A DNA stretch of 13,003 nucleotides, from NCBI GenBank assembly GCA_003235605.1, contig QJVU01000037.1, forward strand, positions 1-13,003, written 5' to 3'. The DNA comes from Planctomycetota bacterium (lineage in GTDB: Bacteria; Planctomycetota; UBA1135; UBA2386). Positions 6,980-13,003 of the stretch are shown here, in pieces (position 1 is the stretch's first letter; each line of letters opens with the position of its first letter). The notes under the pieces were generated by a model, which saw only the letters and a list, made by a program, of their open reading frames with translations, was not told where the DNA came from and did not search any database. A program made the position numbers and the translations under genes.

Positions 6980-7336
6980 TCAACGCCCTTGTCGGGGATC
7001 CCCGGCTGCTGAGGATCCCGGTGGCGGCCAGAGGACGGCCTCCAGGGCCCGGTCCCGGCCGCCGAAGTACTCCCCGGCCGTTGGCTCGACCAGAAGATCC
7101 GGCACCACGGCAGGCACCTGCGTCCGCCGACGTTCGGACTCGAGGTCGTACGCGACCCGGGTCGTGAGGTGCACACGGAGCCCGCTGTTGGGCAGGTCGA
7201 ACGACGCGGCTTCGCGGAAACGGGTGTGGGGGTTGCCGCCGCGCAGCACCTGCGGCTGCCGCAGCAGCCGCTCGCGTTGGTGCTCGTCGCGTTGCCCGGA
7301 GGCCGAAGCTCGACCGCAAGGACCGGTTTCATCTCC
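6980..7336 (-). pseudogene. C-terminal remnant of an S41-type (tail-specific) peptidase
   Basis: The minus-strand frame from a TGA at 7339-7337 to the stop at 6982-6980 encodes about 118 residues. The second half reads 'REAASFDLPNSGLRVHLTTR', then 'VVPDLLVEPTAGEYFGGRD' and 'RALEAVL'. That order (LPNSG followed by PDxxVxPTxxDxxxGxD and LExxL) is the usual C-terminal end of S41 peptidases after the catalytic Ser/Lys core. The catalytic part and the N-terminus are absent: a stop lies just upstream, and the next 150 bases lead into the start region of the divergent plus-strand gene. The only start codon in the good region is a GTG at 7249, which would give 89 residues with no active site. A decayed or truncated gene is the best reading; a short free-standing domain is the alternative. 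Confidence 0.6.
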
Positions 7337-7482
7337 TCAGGATCTCCTCTCTTTACCCTCTCGTTTGCCCGTCAGGGCAGCCATCCAACGCGTTGTGTGC
7401 GGATCCAGGGCGGTCGGTGTCCGCGATCCGGACGCAGCTCGTGTCTGAGTGTGCCGGCATGCGGTTTGTGTTTGCCGAATGC

Positions 7483-9978
7483 ATGAAGCCAGCCATCCCA
7501 GAGCGCTCGTGCGTCTTCGCCGCCGTTTTTCCGGCCATGCTCTTTCTCTTCTTCCAGAGTGCGCCGGCCCAGGGCGGCGCCTGGTCCGCCGAGTTCGACC
7601 AGCCCGGTCTCGGCCTCGAGGGGGTCCCGTACGCCCTCTGCAACTACCGGGGTGAGCTGGTGGCCGGGACCCGCAAGCCCTTCTCGAGCGATGGTCAACC
7701 GTCGCCCATGAACTACGTCGGGCACTTCGATGGGGTGCGCTGGTTGCCGTTCGGAACCGGGGTGAGCGGTATCGTGCACGCAGCAATCGCATGGAACGAC
7801 GACCTGTATGTCGGCGGCAGTTTCCGGTACGCGGGCGGCAAGCCCGCATCCAGCATTGCCCGGTGGGACGGCAAGCAGTGGTGGCCTGTCGGGGACGGAT
7901 TCGACGGGGAGGTCCGCGCCCTCGCAGTCTTCCAGAACAAGTTGCACGCTGCCGGGGCTTTCGGCCTCTCCGGGTCGCAGCCGATGCCGCGTATCGCGGT
8001 CTTCGACAGCGGCAAGTGGACGGCGGTCGGAGGCGGTATCCATCGCCAGGTCTACAAGCCCGAGGTGCGCTGTCTGCTGGTCGCGGGCGGCAAGCTGTAC
8101 GCGGGCGGGAGCTTCGACAAGGCCGGCACGACCGCGGCCAGCAACGTGGCGGTCTGGGACGGCAAGTCGTGGCTGTCGCTTGGCGGAGGAATCAACCCGA
8201 CTGGAACCCAGGCCATCGTGGCATCCCTGGCGAGCTTCGGCACGAAGATCATCGCCGGGGGCTCGTTTGCGCGTGCGGGTGCAACCGCCACGCGCAACAT
8301 CGCCGCTTGGGATGGCAAGGCCTGGACCAGGCTCGGCGAAGGATTGACGAACGCCACGTACCTCGCAGTGGTCGAGAGCCTTATGGAGTACGGCGGCGCG
8401 TTGTACGCCGGTGGAACGTTCATCTGGGTCGGCGAGGACACCAGCCCATCGGCGATTCCCGTGCACCGTTTCGCCAAGTGGGACGGATCGAAATGGTCCT
8501 CCGTGGGCGGCGTCACCGAAGGGTTGTACCTGCCCAACCTGATCGCCACGATGACGGTTCATGACGGCAGGCTGTGGGTCGGCGGCGACTTCACCATCGC
8601 CGGCAAGGACCCGCTGCCGGCCAGCGGCTTCGTCTCTCGTTTCGTCGCGTCGTTCGACGGCAAGGACTGGGGCAGCGCCGGTCGCGGTCTGGGGCTGGAC
8701 CGATCCGCGCGACGGCTGGTGGCGTGGCAAAACGGAATCGTCGCTGTTGGCGGCTTCACGCAGGCCGGCGAAGCCCCCGCCCGGTCCGTCGCCTTCTTCG
8801 ACGGGGCACGGTGGCGTTCGCTGGGCACGTTCGACAACCAGGTGTTCGACGCCGTCGTCTTCGGCAATGACCTCGTCGTCACCGGGCTCTTCTACCGGGT
8901 GGATGGCAAGGTGCTCGGTGGCATCGTCAAGTACGACGGCAACACATGGTCCGGACTGGGCAACGCGCGCGGAGCCAACGCGCTGGCGGTCTACCAGGGC
9001 CAGCTCTATGCCGGTGGCACCGGCAGTCCGGTCCGCTGGAACGGGGCGAGCTGGCAGACCTTTGGAACCCCTGTCTACGGCAACATCGCGGACCTGCACG
9101 TTCATGGCGGGCGACTCTTCATGGGTGGATCGATCACCCTCGGGACATCGCAACCGAACCTCGTCACGTGGGACGGCATGACGCTGGCGCCCGCGCCGGG
9201 CGGCGGCGCGAACGGCACCGTCGAGGTCCTGGCGGACTACGGCACGAGCCTGGTCATCGGCGGCTCGTTTACTTCGATCGGTTCGGTCGCGGCGAATCGC
9301 CTGGCGCTCCATGACGGAAAGAAGTGGAGCCAGCTGGGCCAGGGGGTGCTCGGGGCCGGCGCGGTGTTGGCGCTGGCCCAACGGGCAGGCAGCCTCTACG
9401 TCGGCGGGAACTTCACGACCTACGGAGGGAACCCGGACGCGTGGCTGCTTCGTTACGACGGCAACCGCCTGGTCCCGGTGCCGGGACGGGGCGACGGCGC
9501 GGTGACGTCGATGATCGTCGATCAACAGCTCGATCGACTCTATGTCTCCGGCCTGTTCAAGACGGCGGGCCAGAAGCCCGCGTCCTACATGACGGCCTTC
9601 GAGTTCACGCCGCAGTTCACGGACGTCGGCGCCGGTCTCGCCGGCCGGAACCGCACACCACACCTGGAAGCGACTGGACTCGCCCTTCCGGCCCGCGATC
9701 TGCGCATCGACCTCTCGAGTGCGAGGGAGTCGGCGCCCGCGATGCTCGTGCTCGGCGTGCGTCGAGTCGACGTGCCGTTTCTCGGCGGGGTGCTGGTGCC
9801 TTCCCCTGACGTAGCGATCGGGATGGTCACGGATCGCATCGGCCGCGCATCACTCGGCTTCAGGGTGCCCGCCGGTCTGCGATCCAACACGATGGTGTAT
9901 GCACAGTCATGGGTGGCAGACCCTGCCGCGTCCCTTGGTGCCTCGGCCTCGAATGGCCTGGTCCTGCGGTCGCATTGA
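7483..9978 (+). CDS. Large secreted repeat protein (GGSF..AG / WDG..W repeats) with C-terminal module
   Basis: 831 residues from ATG at 7483. In-frame starts at 7459 (ATG) and 7393 (GTG) exist, but 7483 gives the best signal peptide ('MKPAIPERS', hydrophobic 'VFAAVFPAMLFLFFQSAPAQ', cleavage near 30). Residues about 78-725 contain some 13 degenerate repeats of 45-55 residues built as '(S/N)IAxWDGxxWxxLGxG', then 'LxVYxGxLYxGGSFxxAG', for example 'ASSIARWDGKQWWPVG', 'SNVAVWDGKSWLSLGGG' and 'LYVGGNFTTYGG'. Such repeats are typical of bacterial beta-propellers and extracellular surface proteins. Residues about 727-831 are a C-terminal module ending 'MVYAQSWVADPAASLGAS', 'ASNGLVLRSH', related to that of the propeller-like protein at 5244-6698, here without the cysteine motifs. 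No catalytic residues are recognised. The gene faces the sigma factor fusion, with only 20 bases between the stops and no clear terminator. Confidence 0.9.
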   Translation: MKPAIPERSCVFAAVFPAMLFLFFQSAPAQGGAWSAEFDQPGLGLEGVPYALCNYRGELVAGTRKPFSSDGQPSPMNYVGHFDGVRWLPFGTGVSGIVHAAIAWNDDLYVGGSFRYAGGKPASSIARWDGKQWWPVGDGFDGEVRALAVFQNKLHAAGAFGLSGSQPMPRIAVFDSGKWTAVGGGIHRQVYKPEVRCLLVAGGKLYAGGSFDKAGTTAASNVAVWDGKSWLSLGGGINPTGTQAIVASLASFGTKIIAGGSFARAGATATRNIAAWDGKAWTRLGEGLTNATYLAVVESLMEYGGALYAGGTFIWVGEDTSPSAIPVHRFAKWDGSKWSSVGGVTEGLYLPNLIATMTVHDGRLWVGGDFTIAGKDPLPASGFVSRFVASFDGKDWGSAGRGLGLDRSARRLVAWQNGIVAVGGFTQAGEAPARSVAFFDGARWRSLGTFDNQVFDAVVFGNDLVVTGLFYRVDGKVLGGIVKYDGNTWSGLGNARGANALAVYQGQLYAGGTGSPVRWNGASWQTFGTPVYGNIADLHVHGGRLFMGGSITLGTSQPNLVTWDGMTLAPAPGGGANGTVEVLADYGTSLVIGGSFTSIGSVAANRLALHDGKKWSQLGQGVLGAGAVLALAQRAGSLYVGGNFTTYGGNPDAWLLRYDGNRLVPVPGRGDGAVTSMIVDQQLDRLYVSGLFKTAGQKPASYMTAFEFTPQFTDVGAGLAGRNRTPHLEATGLALPARDLRIDLSSARESAPAMLVLGVRRVDVPFLGGVLVPSPDVAIGMVTDRIGRASLGFRVPAGLRSNTMVYAQSWVADPAASLGASASNGLVLRSH

Positions 9979-9998
9979 TCCGATCGCCCGGTCTTCTT

Positions 9999-12770
9999 CT
10001 AGCGCGGGATCATCGTGACCTCGAGGTCCGCGATCTCTCCGGGTGCGACGTCGACGGGCGCCAGTACGTCATGGAACCCGCGGCAACTGATCCTTACGAC
10101 CCGTCGTCCCGGCGCGAGGTTGCCTGGACACACGAGCTTGCGCCCGACGAGGGGAGAGGTCTTGGTGTCGTGACCCATGCCATCGGGCGTTAGCTGGTCG
10201 AAGATGCCGAAGAGCGTCGGGTTCTCATCGCGACCTCCGGGCTCGACCGTGACGCGCAGTCCGTGCCAGCGCTCGGCGGGCTGAGGGTTTGGCGGCAGCA
10301 GGGTCAGGCGCAGCAGGCCCCTGCGTTGCACCCGGACCGTCCAGTCCATGACCCGGTTTGCCACCACGCGGACCTCGGTGTTGAGTTCCGCGTTGGGTCG
10401 CTGGCCTCCGACCCGTGGCCCCGACTCGATCGTTGCAAGGTAGCGACTTGCCGGGAGAAGCGGCGTGCGGCCGTCAGGACCCAACTGGGACGGCTGCAGG
10501 GAGCGCACGAACCCCTTGGTCTCGGGCATGCGCAGGGATACCTGCCACTGTGGCACCGGGTTGCCGACTTCGTCCAGGATGGCGATCCGCAGCCGGCCGC
10601 CGCTGTCGTCCACGGCCAGGGCCAGTTCGATCCGCGCCCGATGGACACCGCGCATCACGCGCCACGACTCACTCCTTGGAACCGCGTGATCCACCCGGTG
10701 CCGGATGTTCCAGTAGCTACCGAGCGGCAAGATCCAGTGGAGCTCTCCGGTCGCGTGCTGAACCGCCTGGGTGTGATGCCCGCTCGGCAGACCCAGACTT
10801 GCCACGGGAGGTCTGCTGGTCTCGGCGAAGCCGCGCTTGCTCAGTTGATCCTCCGACCAGCCGGTCAAGACGACCAGCGCTCCAGGTAGTGGCCGCTTCT
10901 CCTGGTCTGTCACCCGCAACGTCAACAGCTGTCCCGGAACGACGATACGAATGCTGTCGTCTCCCGCTTGCGCCTGCGCGTTCGCATAGGGTTGCAGCGT
11001 TCGCCGGACAGCGATCTGGTAGCCACCCGTCCGCAATCCCGCCACCTGGAATCTACCCTGCGCGTCGCAGCGGACCAGTAACGCGTCGTGTGGCAAGAGG
11101 ACCCCGTCTGCAAGCCTGGGACATTGCCCTCGAGTCCAGGCGTACTCGTCGTCGGTACCGTTGCGCAGGATGATCAGCTCGGCATGGGGGTACGCATCGC
11201 CATCCTCCAGCACCACCTGCCCGGAAAGCGTGCCGTGGGGCAGCAGCTGCACGTCACCGACGTCGGTTCCGGTTGAGACACTGCCAAGACTCTTGGACGC
11301 GATGCCAACGTCCGGCTTGCCAGCGACCAACCAGAGATCATCCGTGGTATCGGGCACCGCGACCTCGAAGCGCCCGTCCTTGTCCGTGTTGCGAGGCGTC
11401 CGCTGGGTCTTGTCGGTTCGCTCCACGACGCGGACCGCTGCGTCCGCCACAGGCTTGCCCCGGGGATCGACGATACGACCGGTCACGGTGGGGCCCCTGG
11501 TGAGGGCAAGGTCCCTCGTGAACACATGGGTCGCCGGCAAGGATGCCAGCTCCTTGGAGACGAACATCGAGTCGCCGGGCCAGTGTCCCGCCGCTTCCGC
11601 CCGTGCGTAGATGCTGCCGGTCGCAAGCAGCAGCAACGGTGACTCCTGCAGCGAACGAAGGTCCACCTGGTAGCGTCCCTCGGAGTCGGTCCTCACCCGA
11701 GCCAGTGAATCGCGCACACCGCCCCGCTCGATTTCGATCCGCACCGTTGCGCCTGGAACGGGCACGCCGCCGGAGCGCACGATCCCGTGCAGATGCCACC
11801 CCGGAAGCCCCTTCGCGTTTGCGTTGTGCCCATCCATGGCCAGGGCAACCCGAGAGTCCCGGCCCGGTGGGCTTGCGGGTTCCTGCTCGGCAGCCCATCG
11901 GTCCGGTTTCGCTGTGACCGTTCCCTTGGAGTCCTCTGCGGTGGAGGGGGCGGGGATCTCGTCGGGCCAGTAGTGCCACCCGAGGAACAATGCTGCTGCC
12001 GTGGCAGCGACCAGCGCGACCTTCTTCATCAACAACGCTCCCGCGAACGTGCTTGCACCGGACAGGCTGGCGGTTGCGGCGACCACTCCCGCCGCGGTTC
12101 CCGCTGCCAGCACCATCGCCTTCCCCACGACGGACTTGCGCACGGCAGCAAGCCCCTGGCCTTCGAGCAACACCAACATCGCGCCGGTCAAGCCGGCGGG
12201 CAACGCGGCGCGCAGAATGTCGAGGCCTCGGTGCACGCGGGCGCGCACGGTGCCCACCGGAATGCCGAGGCTGTGGGCGATGTCGACGTTCTTGAGCCCG
12301 TGCACCAGGCGCAGGTTCAGGACCTGGCGGTAGTGCCGCGGGAGCTCCTCGATGATCCGGATGACCTGCTCGGTTGTCTCGCGGTCCGCCAACTGTTCCA
12401 CCGGGCCCGCCGCGGTGTCACGCGGTTCGTCTCCCAGGGCCTGCTCCCTGCGCCGTGCTCGCGCGCGCCAGTGGTTGCGCGCGATGTTGTGCAGGATCCC
12501 GCCCAGCCAGGGCAGCAGCGGTTTCCCCGCCTCGTAGCGGCCCGCTGCCTCCATGGCTGCGAGGAACGTGGCCTGCACCAACTCCTCCGCCTGGTGCTCC
12601 TCGCGGGTGACGTGCACCGCCAGCAGCAACAGGCCGGCAGCGGTGGCATCGAACACCCGGGCCAGGACCCGGGGGTCCCGATCCTGGCGCCAGCACAGGA
12701 AGTCGTCCTCGGGTCGGAAGCCGGATTCGGAGAGTGACATGGTGATGGCTCGGTGCCTGTCCGGGCCCAT
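9999..12770 (-). CDS. ECF sigma factor fused to membrane segments and carboxypeptidase-regulatory-like domains
   Basis: 923 residues. Sigma region 2 spans about 35-105 ('HQAEELVQATFLAAM', 'LPWLGGILHNIARNHWR') and region 4 about 132-188 ('ELPRHYRQVLNLRLVHG', 'LGIPVGTVRARVHRGLD'), both with the residues needed for core and promoter binding. Region 3 is missing, as in ECF factors. Hydrophobic stretches follow at about 215-247 and 251-268 ('VALVAATAAALFLGWHYW'), then a Pro/charged linker. From about 325 there are four to five CarboxypepD_reg/CnaB-like repeats of the 'GxVxDxxGxPVxGAxVxV...G.F.V' type (327-371, 428-473, 514-590, 615-684, 726 on). The layout suggests a cytoplasmic sigma factor tied to an extracytoplasmic sensor. 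Topology is uncertain: one spanning helix puts the domains outside, two would put them inside. The ATG at 12740 (residue 11) is an equally possible start; neither has a ribosome binding site. No separate anti-sigma gene adjoins it. Confidence 0.88.
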   Translation of the reverse strand: MGPDRHRAITMSLSESGFRPEDDFLCWRQDRDPRVLARVFDATAAGLLLLAVHVTREEHQAEELVQATFLAAMEAAGRYEAGKPLLPWLGGILHNIARNHWRARARRREQALGDEPRDTAAGPVEQLADRETTEQVIRIIEELPRHYRQVLNLRLVHGLKNVDIAHSLGIPVGTVRARVHRGLDILRAALPAGLTGAMLVLLEGQGLAAVRKSVVGKAMVLAAGTAAGVVAATASLSGASTFAGALLMKKVALVAATAAALFLGWHYWPDEIPAPSTAEDSKGTVTAKPDRWAAEQEPASPPGRDSRVALAMDGHNANAKGLPGWHLHGIVRSGGVPVPGATVRIEIERGGVRDSLARVRTDSEGRYQVDLRSLQESPLLLLATGSIYARAEAAGHWPGDSMFVSKELASLPATHVFTRDLALTRGPTVTGRIVDPRGKPVADAAVRVVERTDKTQRTPRNTDKDGRFEVAVPDTTDDLWLVAGKPDVGIASKSLGSVSTGTDVGDVQLLPHGTLSGQVVLEDGDAYPHAELIILRNGTDDEYAWTRGQCPRLADGVLLPHDALLVRCDAQGRFQVAGLRTGGYQIAVRRTLQPYANAQAQAGDDSIRIVVPGQLLTLRVTDQEKRPLPGALVVLTGWSEDQLSKRGFAETSRPPVASLGLPSGHHTQAVQHATGELHWILPLGSYWNIRHRVDHAVPRSESWRVMRGVHRARIELALAVDDSGGRLRIAILDEVGNPVPQWQVSLRMPETKGFVRSLQPSQLGPDGRTPLLPASRYLATIESGPRVGGQRPNAELNTEVRVVANRVMDWTVRVQRRGLLRLTLLPPNPQPAERWHGLRVTVEPGGRDENPTLFGIFDQLTPDGMGHDTKTSPLVGRKLVCPGNLAPGRRVVRISCRGFHDVLAPVDVAPGEIADLEVTMIPR

Positions 12771-12798
12771 GTTGTCTGGCGGCCGCCGAGCGTTGCAT

Positions 12799-12821
12799 CG
12801 GGCAGGTAGACTACCTGCCCG
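12799..12821. promoter_or_regulatory. 23-bp palindrome between two divergent sigma factor genes (candidate operator)
   Basis: GGGCAGGTAG (12800-12809), a single A, and CTACCTGCCC (12811-12820) are perfect reverse complements, and the flanking C12799/G12821 extend each arm to 11 bp. A third CTACC half-site lies at 12823-12827. The element sits 28 bases upstream of the 12770 start of the sigma fusion gene and 88 bases upstream of the divergent sigma gene. The one-base centre favours a dimeric DNA-binding protein site over an RNA hairpin. Confidence 0.5.
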
Positions 12822-12868
12822 TCTACCCTGGGTGTCAGCCCGCGGCTGGCACTTTGATCCGCCGCGAA

Positions 12869-12876
12869 GCTACAAT
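12869..12876 (+). promoter_or_regulatory. Candidate -10 element (GCTACAAT) for the right-edge sigma gene
   Basis: TACAAT (12871-12876) matches TATAAT at five of six positions, is preceded by GC as in GCTACCCT at 1947-1954, and lies about 34 bases before the start codon. The -35 is poor: CTGGCA (12846-12851) has four matches to TTGACA, but at 19-base spacing. Confidence 0.4.
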
Positions 12877-12909
12877 CCAGCCCTCCACGCGCCGCCATCG
12901 TCCAATCTG

Positions 12910-13003
12910 GTGCCATTGACGGACCTCACCCGCATCCTCTCGGCGATAGAACAGGGAGACTCCCGCGCCGCGGAACAGCTCCTGCCCCTGGTCTACGAGG
13001 AAC
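12910..13003 (+). CDS. ECF sigma-70 family RNA polymerase sigma factor, partial at right edge
   Basis: Only the first 31 codons are present. From GTG at 12910 (or TTG at 12916) the frame reads 'LTDLTRILSAIEQGD', then 'SRAAEQLLPLVYEE', the characteristic N-terminus of an ECF sigma factor group abundant in Planctomycetota (the TIGR02999-type family, about 180-190 residues), which continues with region 2 beyond this window. Members of this group are often followed by a serine/threonine kinase gene; that cannot be checked here. It is transcribed away from the sigma fusion gene, and the two share an upstream region with a palindrome. No ribosome binding site is visible for either start, and the choice of GTG over TTG rests only on general start-codon preference. 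Confidence 0.85.
   Translation, partial: MPLTDLTRILSAIEQGDSRAAEQLLPLVYEE

Larger units (their letters stand above)
6699..7482. other. Divergent intergenic region without an intact gene
   Basis: This 784-bp stretch separates the minus-strand propeller-like gene from the large plus-strand repeat protein gene. It contains a perfect inverted repeat near its left end and the remnant of an S41-type peptidase in its right half. In 6763-6979 I find no convincing coding frame on either strand, RNA gene or strong promoter. The promoters of both flanking genes must lie in or near it, but no confident -35/-10 pair was found. Confidence 0.6.

Noticed and set aside
6993..7004. 12-bp palindrome CGGGGATCCCCG
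   Set aside because: It lies inside the peptidase remnant, is short, and is easily explained by GC-rich codons; nothing in its position suggests a binding site.
7372..9663. 763-residue open frame on the minus strand opposite the repeat protein gene
   Set aside because: It is the complement of a GC-rich repetitive gene. It shows no signal peptide, domain or sensible composition, while the plus strand carries a signal peptide, regular repeats and a recognised C-terminal module.
9979..9998. Possible terminator in the 20-bp gap between convergent genes
   Set aside because: TGATCC/GGATCA arms exist nearby, but the inner bases do not pair well and there is no T tract; too weak to call.
11787..12737. 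316-residue plus-strand frame opposite the sigma region of the fusion gene
   Set aside because: It lies opposite unmistakable sigma region 2 and 4 motifs and has the His/Gln/Gly-rich look of a complement frame.
12847..12852. TGGCAC, resembling the -24 box of sigma-54 promoters
   Set aside because: The required GC of the -12 box is not at the right spacing, and a better TACAAT -10 lies closer to the gene.

Overview
The window is GC-rich DNA that reads as Planctomycetota. The main reasons are the secreted proteins ending in a C-terminal module typical of that phylum (a GxGC...GxPGC core and a last segment of the YAQSWVAD / FAQWQVID type), an ECF sigma factor of the 'LTRILSAIEQGDSRAAEQLLPLVYEE' type at the right edge, and a second ECF sigma factor fused through a membrane segment to extracytoplasmic beta-sandwich domains. 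Ribosome binding sites are scarce, which is usual for this phylum. No rRNA, tRNA, insertion sequence, prophage gene or CRISPR array was found. The taxonomic call rests on recognised protein patterns, not on a search.

Layout, left to right. On the minus strand: a VOC/glyoxalase-like protein cut by the left edge (1-374), a stand-alone 5'-3' exonuclease of the PolA N-terminal/FEN type (466-1371), and a small membrane-anchored protein of unknown function (1446-1766). A divergent promoter region of about 250 bp follows. On the plus strand is a secreted protein of unknown function (2016-3326) that ends at a strong hairpin. Facing it on the minus strand is a short cluster: an SGNH/GDSL hydrolase with an N-terminal membrane anchor (3943-5085), an 81-residue beta-rich protein (3589-3834) and a 60-residue double-helix membrane protein (3378-3560). 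Upstream of these, also on the minus strand, is a secreted beta-propeller-like protein with the planctomycetal C-terminal module (5244-6698), separated from the SGNH gene by another GC-rich hairpin.

Between 6699 and 7482 there is no intact gene. This stretch holds a perfect 13-bp inverted repeat in the leader of the propeller-like gene and the C-terminal remnant of an S41-type peptidase. A large secreted protein with about 13 'GGSF..AG / WDG..W' repeats and a similar C-terminal module occupies 7483-9978 on the plus strand. Converging on it with a 20-bp gap is the 923-residue fusion protein (9999-12770, minus): ECF sigma regions 2 and 4, hydrophobic segments, then several carboxypeptidase-regulatory-like (CnaB-like) domains. 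It is divergent from the second, partial ECF sigma gene at the right edge (12910 onward). The shared intergenic region carries a 23-bp near-perfect palindrome and a GCTACAAT -10-like box.

Reading: most of the window encodes envelope or secreted proteins plus two regulators. The most unusual item is the transmembrane sigma factor fusion, which looks like a one-piece extracytoplasmic signalling device with no separate anti-sigma gene beside it. Joint function among the secreted proteins is inferred only from proximity and a shared C-terminal module.
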